Shown: piece after piece, positions 44,564 through 57,300 of the stretch
How positions within the stretch are numbered: position 1 is the stretch's first letter
Layout of the letters: each line of letters opens with the position of its first letter
Assembly: GCA_963969365.1 (NCBI GenBank)
Contig: OZ017746.1
Location: 1,798,001-1,862,000 of the forward strand
Direction: 5' to 3'
DNA length: 64,000 nt
DNA from: Asterochloris sp. CNOR1
Taxonomy: Eukaryota > Chlorophyta > Trebouxiophyceae > Trebouxiales > Trebouxiaceae
Notes under the pieces: model-generated
The model's input: the letters and a program-made list of their open reading frames with translations, nothing else
What the model was told of the DNA's origin: nothing
Database searches by the model: none
Made by a program: the position numbers and the translations under genes

Positions 44564-47097
44564 ATGGGCGATTATGACAGGAAGGCTGCTGACTTGGTCG
44601 CTAAGGCGGACAAGAAGCTGAAGCCCAACTTCCTGGGCCTGGGCATCAAGTACGAGGATGCCGCAGAGCTGCTGGAGAAGGCTGGCAACCAGTACAAGCT
44701 GGCAAAGAACTTCAAGGCAGCAGGGGACACTTTTGGGAGGCTGGCCGAGGTGCAGTGCTGCTTGTATCAGAAGAGTTCTGCTTGATTGAATGCCAGCGGG
44801 TCAATGGGACAGGTGCCTCCCACTGCTGTGCGCTGTCAAGAGCTGCATGGCAGCAGATGGAAAGCTTTCACTGTCTGGCCGAGGTGAGAGGCTGTTCATA
44901 AAAGTCGAGTTGTGCGAGAAGGTGAGCTGTGACAGTACCCGGCCAACACCTGCTGCTGTGGTGCACAGACGCTGCCCAGTGCAGGGTGCTGCCAAGGTAG
45001 CAGGCCGCCTCTGCAGGCTGGCATTGGTGGTGTTGCTCCACCGAATTGCTGCTTCAACAAAAAGAGCATCCCCAACCTGCAAGCTGCTATCTGTCCAGCG
45101 CCCAAGCTGCACCAGGCGTTGAATAGCCTCCTCAAGGCATGGCCACCCAAGATACAGTGCGCTGTTGCAGGTGCACCTCAAGCTAGACAGCAAGCATGAG
45201 GCTGCCTCAGCCTATGTGGAGGCTGGCAAGGCTTACGGCAAGGTTGATAAGGGACAAGCCATGCGGGCCCTGCACAAGGTGAGCACCACGCCTCTCCCAG
45301 CAGATTGCATCTGCTGCTCTGCCCAATGCATACTGCTGTAACTGCAGCGCCACCTGTGGCTGCCAGGCACCGCCAGCGTTGCATTCTGGGCCATTGGCAG
45401 GCATATCTGTCAGCTCCAACACCTCATCTCATAGCATTGCCTGGAGCCTAGGCTTGTCAGCACCAGACTCCATCCACAAGCGCTGCCAGGAGGCAGCTGG
45501 CTCTGAGCCAGAGAGCTGCAGCAAACTTTATGGAATGCTTGCAACGTCTGCATCATTCAACCAAATCTCGCACTCTATAAAGGGGTGCATCGGCATGGCT
45601 CAGTGTAGCTTGCAGGTCACCCCCAGCTTTGCAGGCCCTCAAGTATCGCCCTGGACATGGCTCAGGTGCAGCCTGTAGCCAGCCTCACCCACCCGGAACA
45701 GGTTTGCGACCCAGCTCTGTGCCCCCCTGCAGGCCATCGAGTTCTACACTGAGATGGGGCGCATTGGCATGGCTGCCCGCAACCTGAGGGAGGTGGCAGA
45801 GACCCAGGAGAAGCAGGGGTCGCGGGATGAGGCTGTTGTGTTCTGGGACCAGGCAGCAGAGCTCTTTGAGTCCGACCACCAGACCTCGGAGGGGACCAAG
45901 TGCCGCCTCAAGGTGGGGATGGGCGCTGCAGCATCTGGGCTGCCCATGTGGCCCCCACAGAAATATTCCAGACCATTGCCAAGCGAACCCTGAGATGTGC
46001 ACCATGCTGGCTGCCGCTCTGTCACAAGCGTGCTGCAGCGTCACGCTCGATGCTCTGTAGAAAAAGCGTTCCACGGCTGATGTGAACAATGTTGCTGAGA
46101 GCAGCATTAACATCTCCTGTTGTGCCTGCAGGCTGCACACATCAGCGCAGAGCTGGAGCGGTATCCGCCAGCCATCGAGGCCTTTGAGGCAGCTGCAAAG
46201 GCTGCTGTCGACAACAACCTCCTCAAGTACAGCGCCAAGGGCTACCTGCTGAATGCCGGCATCTGCCAACTGTGCAGTGAGTGCTCACGCGCGCTGCGTG
46301 CAGGCATGTGCAAGTGTGGCCGATCCCTTTGCGGTCCTAGTTGGGGCGGCCTGGAGCATCTGCCTGATGCACACAAGCTTGCACTGCGTCCCTGCACCCG
46401 TCTTGCCCCCAATAACGTTGCACCTCTTGCTCCTGCATGTTGTGTCTGTCTGCGCAAGCAGATTCGAAACTTGCCTGGCGGGGTGCGAGAGCCATCGTGG
46501 TGCCATGAAGGCAGCTCACAACTGCTGCTCCTGTCTCCAGGCTCCTGCAGCTGGCAAGGCCGTGACTGCACTTGGCTGTCTGCTCAACCCTGTGTTTATT
46601 GTAACCCTGCAGCTGGCAAGGTGGAGCCCATTTCCAGCATGGTGGAGCGGTACGAGGACATTGACCTCAACTTTGGTGGCAGCAGGGAGCACAGCTTGCT
46701 CAAGGTGAGACTCTTATTGACATTACTTTTTTCCACGTGCTCAGAGTTGAGCTGGGAGTGGAACCTGCTTGTTCGCTGCTTGATGCTCTTGTCACCTGTG
46801 AAGGCATGCTTTGAGAAGATTTTTGCAATACATGCTGGGCCAAAGGCAGCACAGCAGGCTCAAAGAGTAGGCGTGCCAGCGCTGTACACCTGAGGCAGAT
46901 ACCTGCACCTCTGTCTCCCGCAGGGTCTTGCTGATGCCTTCGAGCAGGGAGATGAGCAAGCATTTACAGACGCCATTGCTGAGTTTGACAGCGTCCAGCG
47001 CCTGGAGCCGTGGCGCACAAGCCTGCTGCTGCGCGTCAAGAAAAGGCTTACCACTCACGGTGGCGGTGATGACATTGAAGAGGAGGACCTTACTTAG
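44564..47097 (+). CDS. Alpha-SNAP (Sec17-type NSF attachment protein), 6 exons
   Basis: Adaptor that recruits the NSF ATPase to SNARE complexes for disassembly after membrane fusion, a cytosolic peripheral protein. Exons 44564-44749, 45171-45278, 45733-45912, 46132-46276, 46613-46704 and 46924-47097 join in phase to 294 residues, the family's normal length. TPR-like helices are evident: [78 protein letters not shown] and [16 protein letters not shown]. The acidic C terminus (DDIEEEDLT) is where NSF is activated, with the penultimate hydrophobic residue present. All introns are GT-AG. It ends tail-to-tail with the PI4K gamma gene. Confidence 0.95.
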
Positions 47098-47527
47098 TCT
47101 CACTGAAATTTTCATGGTCACCTGGCTGAAAGAAAGGTGCAGGGTCGTTGTTCTTCTTGATTGCTGTAGATTGGTCCCATTGAAGGCATTGCAAAGCTTC
47201 TTCACCAAAACATAGGTGTTTATGAGCCACCTGACTTGGGCCTGGGTAAAAATATGGGCACATACAACACAGTTCAGTGGCTACCCTGATACATGTTGTG
47301 CAACTTCACTATACTGTGCACAGTATACAGTTGAATCACTCTAACAACAAAATGACAGTGATGATGTTGGGCCAGCAGCGCGGCGTGCAGGTGCCGTCAC
47401 CTGCATGATCACATTATACCCAAGATGTGCATCATGACATCACACAAAGGGGGGCATTGGTGCATCAAAGGGTGGAAGTCTCTCGATGTCACATGATTGA
47501 TAGCTGGATGGCTGCAGGGGCAGCAGC
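47098..47527. other. Convergent intergenic region, alpha-SNAP and PI4K gamma 3' ends
   Basis: 430 bases between the stop codons of two convergent genes, holding both 3' UTRs. The stretch 47240-47440 is AT-richer than the coding flanks. No separate gene or hairpin terminator was recognised. Confidence 0.5.
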
Positions 47528-50500
47528 TCAGAAGCGAGGGCATGAAACACCCATATTCTGCATGGCATGCACGCCTCTGCCCTTTTGCACTTCCTGCCTC
47601 CAGCGGCTGTCCTGCAGGCCTTCATGCACCTACAGGGGAACAGAGCCATGTTGGGCACAAGACAGCACAAGGCTGGATGATCCAGCAGTCGGCCTTGCAT
47701 CACTGCCAACGGGGCATGCAAGGCTGTGCCACAGCGCACACGGGTGCCTGGACTGGGGCTGCTGGAGGTAGGCTGGCAGTGATTTAGCAGCAGCAGGCTG
47801 CTAACAGTGCAGCAGCTACCTGCTCCAAGAGAAGCTCGAGGAAGAACTCCCACTGCTCCGCAGTCATGTTGCTGAACACAGGATTTGATGCGTCAGGTTG
47901 CACAGGTGGAGGATAGGCCTGCACGCAGCCAGAGGGAAAGGTCAGCTCTGCAAGCACCTGGTCAGATGCTGGACCATTTACCCACAGCGCCAAGAGATGC
48001 CAGCCAAATTTAGCATGTTGACATGGCACAGGAAGCGGACGCGCTGTGGCCAGCGGTCTCAGTGCATCTGTTGTGCAGCTGTGTTCTTACAGCTGTACGA
48101 TGCAGTCATACCTTGGCTGTCTGCTTGGGGGTGCCCTGCTGCCCATGGGGGCGCCTGTGGCGTTGGCGCTGGCGGGCAGGGCCCCTCCCCATGAAGCCTG
48201 TGGGGTCCAGCGAGGCAGCCATGCCCCCTGCTGGGCCCTCCCCACCCCGCACCCTCAGCATAGACTGCCCCAGCTGCCGGCGTCGCTCGGCCAGGTAGGC
48301 AGGCTCGGGGGAGCGAGGTGGGTCTGCCATGGCGCAAGCTGCAGGGCACAGGGTTTGTTTTCAAAGGAAAACCTCTCCAAAACTGTTTCTCCAAGGGGCC
48401 ATCACTCTCCAGGAAGAGATTCATAACACATATGTCGACACATACGTCAGCACAGAGGTGGCATCCCTGCAGAATTCCGGAGAGGTTGACTGCCTGCAGG
48501 TCTGAGTGCAGCCAGCCTTGCACCGCACAATCAGAGGCCTGTGCCACATGCAAAGGTTGCTGTCCTACTAACACCAACAAGCTGGGCTTCAAGCAAAGCA
48601 CCACCCAGGGTTGTGGGCAGGCAGTGGGTGCCTGTCCCTGTGCCAAGGAATCACCTCTATGTTCCAGCAAGCCCTCGAAGGCAGGGCCGCACGCAGAGCA
48701 CTCACAGGCTTGGGCAAGGCGGTGGGTGGCTGTCCCTGCTCCCAGCGCTTGCAGCAGCTTCGCAGGGGCCACAGGCGGGCAGGCCGCCCCCAGGCGTGAC
48801 TGCAGCGGTGAGATGGGCACGGTGCGGGTGTCCTCCAGCTGGAACACAAGTTCTTCACTCTTCTGGCCTGCAGCACACGGGGCCTCAGCCTTGCTATGGC
48901 CAGAATTGCAAACCATGACGTGTGTTGTTCAGTCATTCCCTGAGAGAGGGAGCCCCAAGAGGGATTTCAGGCATGCCGCACCTCTGCTGCCGTCTCGACT
49001 CTGCATCTGACCAAGCGCACACACGGAACGCACAGGCAGCGCAGAGCAGAAGCAGGCAGTATGGCATCCCATTGAGTTGATCAGCAGCACAGCAGCTGCA
49101 GCATCCATTGCAGCATCTGAGGGACATCTATCCTCCCACCATGGGTGACCTCTGGCAAAACGCCGGTTGCCAGCGGTTGCTCACCTCCCACAAGCAACAT
49201 GTCTGGGGCCACGCAAACTGCCATGTACGAGCAATGCAGCGACCCGTCAGGCACCTGCAAGCGCGCTCATCCTGCCACTGGGCGTGGCCACCAGGCTGCT
49301 GTTGAGGCCCAGCGAGCTGCCCTCAAAGATGTCACTGCGGTGCCCCAGGCTGAGACTGCTGCTGCTGCTACTCAGCATGCGGTGCCCAAGAGACAGGGCT
49401 GCTTGCCGGCCCCTGCTGCAATTGCGTGTCTCCCCCGGCGCCTGCAGGAGCAAGCAGAAGGTCAGCTGGCTGGACTATAGCTACGGGGGCAGCTCAAGCC
49501 GTGGGCATCGGCGCAGAAGGTGCCTGAAATTAAGTTGCAGGCCTCCAGTGCCTCCCCGCCAACCACCACAGTCACGAGCTCAGCAGCGGTGAGCCACAGG
49601 CCTCCTGACAGCACCACTTTGTGCCCCCAGTACGTCTGGCTGGTCCCCTAGTTCAAAGCCCCAGGTTGCTGGACTGCGGGAAGTCAAACAGCTGCCCTGC
49701 CTTGCTTCTGCAAGACATCTGAGTGCCATGGCAGCTGTCATGGGAGCCCAGCCCTCAGGCGGATCCAGCAAGTGTTGTAGTTGGCCACTTGGGTCCCTGA
49801 GCAACTGCAAGTGCTGCTGCCCTGCCAGCTCTCAAGTGGTCACCTGGGTGTTGGGGCAGCTGCCGCTGCTGCTGGCCAGGGAGCCGCCGAACCCGGGCGC
49901 CTCATCCTCGCTGCAGCTCTTCTCGGAGCAGCTGCTGTCGCTGTCATCGCTGCTGCCGAAGCCCCTGCCAAAACCCCCTAGGGCTTGGTGGCTGTCCACC
50001 TCCTGGCGGGCCAGCATGCACATGCGCTCCAGGTCAGAGGGCTCCTCATCCATGCCCACCTGCAGCACACGGGGTGATCAGCGCTCAGGCTAATGCTCAT
50101 GTCTTGCTGGGCCTAATGTCCAGCCAACGACTAGCAAGGAGAGGGGCCCAGTGCTCTGTGCCTGCCGATGACATGAGCCTGGTCTCAATTTAATGCCAGG
50201 CTGCAACATCATGCACTGGGTCCCTGTCAAGCAGGGAGAGAGGAACCATTGCTGCCAGCCGGCATGCTCAGCTTGGTGCTGGGGCCGCCCATACACATTG
50301 GGATGCCCCTGCCAGGTGACCACAGAGATCAGCCCCGCACGTTGTATCCAAAAGTGTGACTGGAGGCTAGTCGGGCACCTCAGGCAGTCTCACCAGTGGA
50401 CGGCTGATGATGGTCCCGATCTCTGCCAGGTTCAGCCCTGCGGCTGCGCAGCGCTTGAGCAGGGTGGTGGCCACCTCCAGCACACGCAGAGCCTCCAGGC

Positions 50501-53500
50501 GGAACCCTGGCAGCTCGCGGCACAGAAGATCAATGTCAGCCTTGGGGTCCAGCGCCTCAATGTAGGCCAGCTCCTCCGCGTCAAAGGGGATTATGGCCTG
50601 CAGGCAGGCTCAGCAGCACTTGACAAACACTGCTGAGGCCACAGCCAATCCTCAAGCAGTTCTGCAGTGAGGCAGCTCATTGAAATGAAAAGCGCCGCGG
50701 CCTGCAGATGCCAAAGGAGGTCATGGCCTGCAGAGGAGTCGAAGCTTGGTTGGCACTGATGGCAGCATGTTTGAACGCAGTGCAGGCTAACTTCTCAGCA
50801 TCAATGGGGATTAAGGCCTGCAGTGGCAAGATGACAGCTGCAGAAGCCAATGGAGACAGTGACTGCGATTGCAGTGCCACGCCTGCACAGCCCAGGGGCT
50901 CATGGCCTGCGCAGGGGAGCAGCGTCAAAGGCAACCACGCAGAGGACACCTCACAAAGCAGGCAGAAAGCGTACTGCGCTGCCTTGACTGGTGGGGCACC
51001 TGAAGCCAGTACGTACCCCTTGAGGCCTGGCAGTTGTCTCCATCATGGCACAGCAAGCCACAAAGATACTGCATGCTTGTGTGGTACTGATGGGTGGCTT
51101 ATCCAGCCACATCAGTGCAACATTGTACCACCGGCAGATTTCAGAACAATGACTGTACATTAGCAGCTGACCTGGGGCCAGTGCAGCCACTCCAGGTAGG
51201 GCGGCTCCAGCGCCTCAGGCAGACAGAAGCCGTGGTCGATGGGCACCAGGCGGCAGGTGCGCTCCTGCAGACCCCCTGAGCTGCCCCGGCCTGCAGGCAG
51301 AGCCGAGGGACCTCATGGCTGTCTGAGTTCCGCGCCTGCGCACTTGCAAGCTGGGCAAATCACCCTCCTGCCGGACCAGCAGCAGCAGCCAGAGGGCCTC
51401 ACCTGTGTTGCAGAACTGAACCAGAATGTTGCCTGCAGGGCATGTGAAGATGGTCAGGGCACTCATGTGTGAGCCAGTTAAGGGAATCCATGAGTGAGCC
51501 AGTACGTAGAGTGGCTTGACAGTCGCCCCCACAAGCCAGCCTGTCTGCTGCCAAGCAGCTTGTGCAGCTGCCTGCCTGTCACAAAGGCATCCCTGACGGG
51601 TTGAGACCAACCTGCATGTCTGTCTGTGTTGAAGAGCCTGCAGGGCAGTGAAGGGTAAAGTGAAGGGTAGAGACACACAGGCACCATGAGCAGACAGCCT
51701 TTAAGGGGCTTCCAAGCCTACCTGATGTCCAAAATGCCAATACGGTGCACATCCTTGGCTGAGTATCTGCACAGCACCGCGACAGCACCTCAGAGTTGCC
51801 ACCGCAGATTGGCTGTCACAGCTAGTCCAGTGCTGCCATGCATTCGCAGCCCCCAAGTATGATGCAGCAGCAGGCGGACCAGGATGCAGTGCACAAGAGC
51901 ATCCAGTCTGAAAGCCAGACCAAGCAGCATCATGCCCGCCGCTCACCTGCTGGCGCCCATCTCGCTGGTGTCCCCATCGTGCTGCACAAACTGCTGCAGC
52001 GAGCCCAGCTTAGTGGGGCCCAGCAGATGACTTGAGACAGGGCAACCCTGCGCCTGCTCCTGTTGAACATGCGAGTCCCTCGACAGCGCAGCGGCCCCAG
52101 CAGCAGCAGCCAGGGCTCTTCTGCTGCTGCCACCGCCCAGAAGAACTGTACTGGCAGCCCCAGCAGCAGCAGCTGTAGCTCTGCTGCTGCTACCGCTGCC
52201 CAGGGAGAGGCCCAGGATGGATGCCCTGCCGTGAGGGGGTGCTCGAGTCTGCACGGCGTCGCGGGGCTCTCCGCGGGCCTCTGCCGGCGCAAAGCCGTAC
52301 TGGCTGGGCGGCCGTGCGACGTCCAGGCTGCGGCTGAGCCCCCTGCCAGACGTTCCCTGGGAGCTCTGGCTGCTGCCCTCAGCAGGGGTGGAGGCAGGGG
52401 CAGCTCCTTCCTCTGCAGCCCCCCAGTCCGCCGCAAACCTGCTGCTGTACACATGCTCCAGAATAAGCTGGTCCAGCAGAGGAGCAGCGCCCTTCAGGGA
52501 GGCGGCCCCATCGTGGGGCAAGCCCCTGCACCCAGGCGTCGAGCTGCGGAGGCTGAAGCGTCCTGGGCCTGCATCTGAGCTCTTCCAGCTGGCAGCTGCC
52601 TGCTGCCTGCCAGCCGGTGGGCAGGTGGCCTCTGCCTCTGCACCCCCCTCCAGCAGGCTGTGTTCCTCCACACAGCCCAGCTGGCTGCCAGCACCCCTGC
52701 AGCCGCCCCGCCCAACCCCAGTGCAGCAGGTGCAGAGGCAGCTGGGGCCCCCAGGGCGACTCGGGGCAGCAGCGGTGCAGCTGAGCGCCCCAGCCCGACT
52801 GGGAGCAGAGGCACTGCTGCCAATGCTGAGGCTGTCGCTCTCAGAGCTCAGCTCTGCCAGGGGCCAGCTTGAGCGGCCTGGCAGCCCGGAGGCAACATCG
52901 CTGGAGGCCTCGCTGGGGGTTCTGCCCTCCGGAGCAGCGCTGCGGTTGACCTGTTCCTGCCGGGGGAGGTCCTGAGCTGGGCCTGGGTGGAGGGCAGGCC
53001 TGTCCGTGGACACAGCAGCAGCAGCAGCAGCCTCAGCGCTGCTGACGTTCTGCTCTGCGCCCGGCCCTGCCTCATGCCTGGCAGACAAAGAGCCGCCCTG
53101 TGCTGACCCACGGGTGAGCTCTTCCATGCTCCTGGCAGGCCTGGCGACATGGAAGCAGGAACTGGTGATTTTGACGAGCCAGGTGGGGGGAACGTGGGCA
53201 AAGTGCAGGTCGTCCAGCAGAAACGCTGCCACTTCGCGCATGGCTGCCTCCCCCACGCGCACCGTCGGCTTCAGGCCTGCATCCCCCAGCTGGCGCCCCA
53301 CAAAGCCCTGCAATTGAGGCAAAGTTTGCTCAACGGCTTGCAAATGACCCAGGGGATAGACGTTGAGCTGCAGGGCTTTGGTTGGATTGGATTGACAAGC
53401 GCCTTTCGGCCAGTCAGGCTGGTGCACAAGCACGGACCACCTTTGGATTGTTTGGGGCCAGTGGTTCCTCATCACAAGGCTTGAAAATTGCTGTCTGGAC

Positions 53501-54217
53501 AGCAGAGGCGTCCTTGAAAAAGTACGTGCCACCCAGTCCCTCCCTGGCTGATTCAGGTTCCTGCAATCCAGCACCGTGATGCAATCAGCACCCAGCAGGA
53601 CTGCGATGAGGATTTGATCAGCTTGTTTTGGGTACATTTCACAGATACATCAGCTGACACCAGGCACGCGCGTGAGCGCATGCCAATTGACACGTGGTGC
53701 TTGCGCATGGCTCACCTGACCAGCAGCAAGTCCTCCCAGGATGGCATCCACCAAAGACCGCACTGCAGGGGTGACGTTGCCATGGTGCCTCAGAAGCTGC
53801 ACCGCAGGCGCTGAGACCTGCAGATGACATGGGCATGCGCCATCAGCTCCGTGACCTCCCTTTCCATCACATCTGCAGCTGGACAGCGTTTCTCTGTGTG
53901 CTGATCTCTTGCCTGGCTGTGAAGCGTGCCCGGCAGCGTGAAAGTTTCTGCTGCATTGGCAGGCGTCTCCTGGTGGGTGGGGACGTAAGCCATGAATGTA
54001 TGTGAGGTCCTACACCAACAGGCATTGTCAGATTGCCGGCCAATGTATGGCCCAGACCTGATCTGGTAAGGCCTGCAGTGCCCTGAGCGAGCAAAGCCAA
54101 TTCGCACAAAGCGAGAGCATGTGCATTCACTTCGAATCGCAACTGCTGGCTGCCTTGGGAGTTGAAAGGATCACATTGTAACAGAAGTCTGGGTTCCACG
54201 GGTGAGGTTGATAGCAC
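47528..54217 (-). CDS. PI4KG: Phosphatidylinositol 4-kinase gamma with N-terminal ubiquitin-like region
   Basis: Plant/algal type II PI4K-like kinase. The core is secure: GGTYFFKDAS..AVQTAIFKPCDEEPLAPNN (about 53559-53475) joins in phase to GFVGRQLGDAGLKPTVRVGE and VPPTWLVKITSSCFHV (from 53307). Then follow SLQQFVQHDGDTSEMG (about 52005-51955), VHRIGILDI (about 51750-51722), FNTDRHAG (about 51630-51605), GNILVQFCNT (about 51435-51408), CRLVPIDHGFCLPEALEPPY (about 51255-51195), and FDAEELAYIEALDPKADIDL. A Ser/Ala-rich segment of about 360 residues interrupts the kinase fold (52020-53150) unless it is an unrecognised intron. Exon 48867-48706 and exon 48330 region join at matching phases through GTGAGT/CCCTGCAG. 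The last exons end VFSNMTAEQWEFFLELLLEQ and a stop at 47528, resembling the family's C-terminal block. The N-terminal part from 54217 looks like a weak ubiquitin fold (LRFEVNAHALALCELALLAQ), but its link to the kinase was not phased. Confidence 0.85.
50712..50824. repeat. Two decayed copies of a PI4K gamma exon start in the preceding intron
   Basis: 50782-50824 matches the true exon 5' region at 50562-50604 in 34 of 43 ungapped positions, and 50712-50733 matches 50582-50603 in 19 of 22. On the minus strand the true exon begins AIIPFDAEELA after CTGCAG. The nearer copy reads AMTSFG and the farther copy ALIPIDAEKLA, each after its own CTGCAG. Spacing is about 130 and 90 bases. Confidence 0.8.
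52020..53150 (-). other. Low-complexity Ser/Ala/Gly insert inside the PI4K gamma kinase domain
   Basis: Between SSCFHV and LGSLQQFVQHD, adjacent blocks in plant PI4K gamma proteins, the minus-strand frame stays open for about 1.1 kb. It encodes Ser-, Ala-, Gly- and Pro-rich sequence with internal repeats such as SRATAAAAGAAS and SRRALAAAAGAAA. It may be a disordered insert or a spliced-out segment: a GTGGGT donor near 53115 and a CTAAG acceptor just before CTGGGCTCG exist. Confidence 0.6.
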
Positions 54218-54373
54218 TCATTGCTTTAAAGCCTCTGCATGGACGTGATCAGCCTGCTGGCAGGCTCTGGGCCCCTTCCGGCCCCTGCTCGCCATTCACC
54301 CCGGTTGCACTGACCTTTAAGACTACTTCTCAAGTACATTGAAAATTGGGCAGGGCTGCACTCCGACATCACT

Positions 54374-57300
54374 TTAGCTCAAATCGAAGCCAGTGGCATG
54401 GTTGGCAGCATACAGCAACTTCTCTCTAATTTCGTGGGCAGATCGGTATGGCGGGAGCTTCAGGAGATTCATGCATGTGGCAGCAGTGGGCAGTCGATCA
54501 GTTGAAGCTGAGTCCAGCACGCTCCCAGCCATCTGAATGCACAGCGGGGGCTGCAGATAGCTGAAGCCCAGCAGAGGCGCCCTGCTGCAGGCTGTGATAA
54601 ATTTGAGCAGTTTGCTCCGATCTAAAGGCTCAAGGGTCTCCACAGCCTGCAGTGCATGGGTGCCAGTCCCACAAACATTCCGGCAGGTGAGGCTTTGCAA
54701 GTGCAACGCTTTGCATATTGCCAATGGTCAAGGCATTCTGCTGCACCCCCCACCTTCCAGAAATTCTGCATGACAGGGTGGTCTGGATGGTAGCCGCCAG
54801 CGTAGTTGACATGGCTGCGCGCATCTGCCACATTGAAGCCCTCGCCACCACCACTGATGAGCATCTGCATCTCCTCCTCATTGAACATAGCCACCTGCGC
54901 ATGGGGCTGCTCCATCCGTCAGGGATCTGTCTTGAGCACCCTGAGCTGGGGGCTGTGCCTTCCTTTCGGAGGACAAAGGAGCAGGCAGGGATGACTGGCA
55001 GCCTGCTGCAACCTGCATTTCCTCCGGCTCAGCATTTGCTCACCCAGTCCAGCTCAATCAGATCGTGAAATCCTCGCAGAAACGCCTCGCTGGCCGTCCT
55101 GATCTGCAAAGCAGGAGGACAGCATGCATTCCTATACTGCTACCATCATGGTGCATGAAGGTGGACGCAGCAGGCAGCAAAACGGCTTGCTGCCATGCAC
55201 ATGCTGCGCACCTGCTGGTTGAGGCGATGATCTGCCACGCGATGGAGATACTCCACCACATTGCTGGACGTGACTGAGCGATCACGTCCGCCAGGCACCA
55301 GCTCAATCTGCACCCAGGAAGCCCTGCAATTAGCACGCCATCAGGCACCAAAGATCATGCAAATGGTGCTGGGCTGAGGCTGCGTCGCATATGGGTGCTT
55401 GCCTCTGCAGCTCAGCACAGCAGCCAGCAAGATTCTCAGGCTTGCAGCAGCAGGCACTCAGGCCCCAGCCACACTGAGCAGCCAGGCAAGGGTGTACTGC
55501 AAGGGCACGGTGCTGGGCAGTGCTGGAAAAGTTGTGCATGTTGCTTCCAGTGCACCATCACAACTCACCTCTTGATTCCCATCTAGCACTGACTCAGCTG
55601 TCGTGAATGACAGCGCAAGGTCCCCAAAGTCTCCCTGCAGGCAGCTCGCCGCAGCTTCAGTGAGCAACATTTGCTGCGGCAAAGCAGCCCAGCCTGACAA
55701 TGCAATCCAGCACGACAGCAGGCAGGCCAGACATTGTCTTGCAACAGGCTCCCCACACATATGCTGCGCAGTGGTAGTCCAGGTTGGCAGTGCTCTACTC
55801 ACCTTGTAGTCCCGCAGGAACATCAGGTTGTTGTACAGCTCAGGGTCCAGGGTATACAGGTCGTTGACATCGGCGCGCATTGTGCGAACCTTCTTCAGGA
55901 AGAAGCCTGCCAGAGGCAGCTCCACCAAAATGCCCTGCAGTGAGGGCAAGTGACAGTCTTCAATTATATGCTTCACTGTGCCACGACCAGCCCCACACAG
56001 GTATGCTTCCAGGTTGGCAGGCAGCAGCCTGCCAGGGGCCAGCTCCAAGAGAGGTGCTTCCTGGCAGGTGGAAGCCCCCCCGCAGCATGCACCATGGTAG
56101 CTCAGCAAGTGTGCTTGCTTGCTGGCAGGCATGAGGAGCAGAGGCTGTGCATGAGGGCTCCCTTACTTGCAGGCGCTGGCCACAAGCAAGCGGTTTGCAT
56201 TGACCCATGAAGTTGCAGTGAGGAGAAGCCCCTGCAGGCAGGTACCCCACCTCATACAGGACTTTGCCCAGCATGCGCCCCAGGAACTCGTACAGCTCCA
56301 GCGCATGGGGCACCATGCGTAGCGCTGAGGGGTTTGGATACAGCCGGTTATCCTCTGTGGCCCGGAACAGGCCGCTGTCGGGGTTGAAACCAGTCTGTAG
56401 GGGCGGCAGGCAGGCTGAGGCGATGTGTCTGGCCCTGACATGATGGCAGACAGCAATCAGGCAGCCTAAAATACTGTGTGGCCCTCAGGCTGATGGTAAC
56501 GTGCAAGCCTGAGAGGCTGCTGCCTTGGCAGGCATGGAGCATAGCCTGAGTCTCCGTGGACACCCTGCCCAGGTAGTTGACTGCTAGAAATCCCGCAAAC
56601 AAGGGGCCAAGCCTGGACCAGAGGATCAGTCTCAGTTGCTCACATGCAGCTCAGCCAACATGGCCGACGGGAGCAGAGCAACACTTTATCGCATGAGGTC
56701 GAACAGGGACCACTGGGCAACTTTCTCAGTTCTTCAGCAGGCCATGTGCAGCTTCAGTTGACTGGTGTGGACCTGACAAGCTAGGGTTTGTCAGTTGAAA
56801 CCATGAACAGCAGCCATGCGAATGCAAGCTGACATTGTACAGGGAGGCCATGCAGCCCCATGGCAGCCCTTTCCTGTGGCCTGATCCTCTGGGAAGGCCC
56901 GACCTGGACCAGGGGTGTTAGGCAGTCCCTGAGCAGCAAAGCTGATTGACTGGGAGACAGTTGACTAAGTCAGACTAGCATTAAACACAAAGCTGACCTT
57001 GATAAGGGACTCCATGAAGTCCTTGAGCAGGCCGCCCCCATCCACGCCTGCCTCCTCGATTCCGTGCTCATTAATGAACTGGATGCGGATGCGGCTTTTC
57101 AGGTCCTGCCCAAGCTTGTTGAGCTGGTCGAACCCATCCTGCAGCAGGCTCAGCACCATCAACTAGTGTGAAAGACACTGAAGTCTTGCAATCAAAGCAA
57201 ATTGGGCTGGTGAAGCCCACATACTTCCAGCGCTAGTTGCACGCACTGCTGCTGGGGTCGCTGCAGCGCACACATCAAAAAGTGCCTGTGACAAAGCCAG

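Noticed and set aside
46548-46628. Intronic copy of the alpha-SNAP exon 5 acceptor (ctgcagctggcaagg at 46551 and 46609)
   Set aside because: Identity is limited to 15 bases of CTGCAGCTGG-type sequence that is common across the window, so it was not counted as a duplication.
47528-48330. A separate small gene starting MADPPRSPEP
   Set aside because: An acceptor just upstream joins it in matching phase to the GTGAGT donor of the preceding PI4K gamma exon, and its last conserved block resembles the PI4K gamma C terminus. A separate gene remains possible but is less economical.
48059-48916. A 285-codon minus-strand open frame as one exon
   Set aside because: Only 48867-48706 fits the PI4K gamma phases; the remainder overlaps the next exon in a different frame.
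52063-52975. Long plus-strand open frames opposite the PI4K gamma insert
   Set aside because: They are mirror images of GC-rich Ser/Ala codon repeats with no conserved features.
51943-53637. A single 564-codon open frame on the minus strand read as one complete gene
   Set aside because: Its first part runs through the intron between the NNPK exon and the GFVGRQ exon; conserved PI4K blocks in another frame show that splicing is required, so the Met near 53637 is not a real start.
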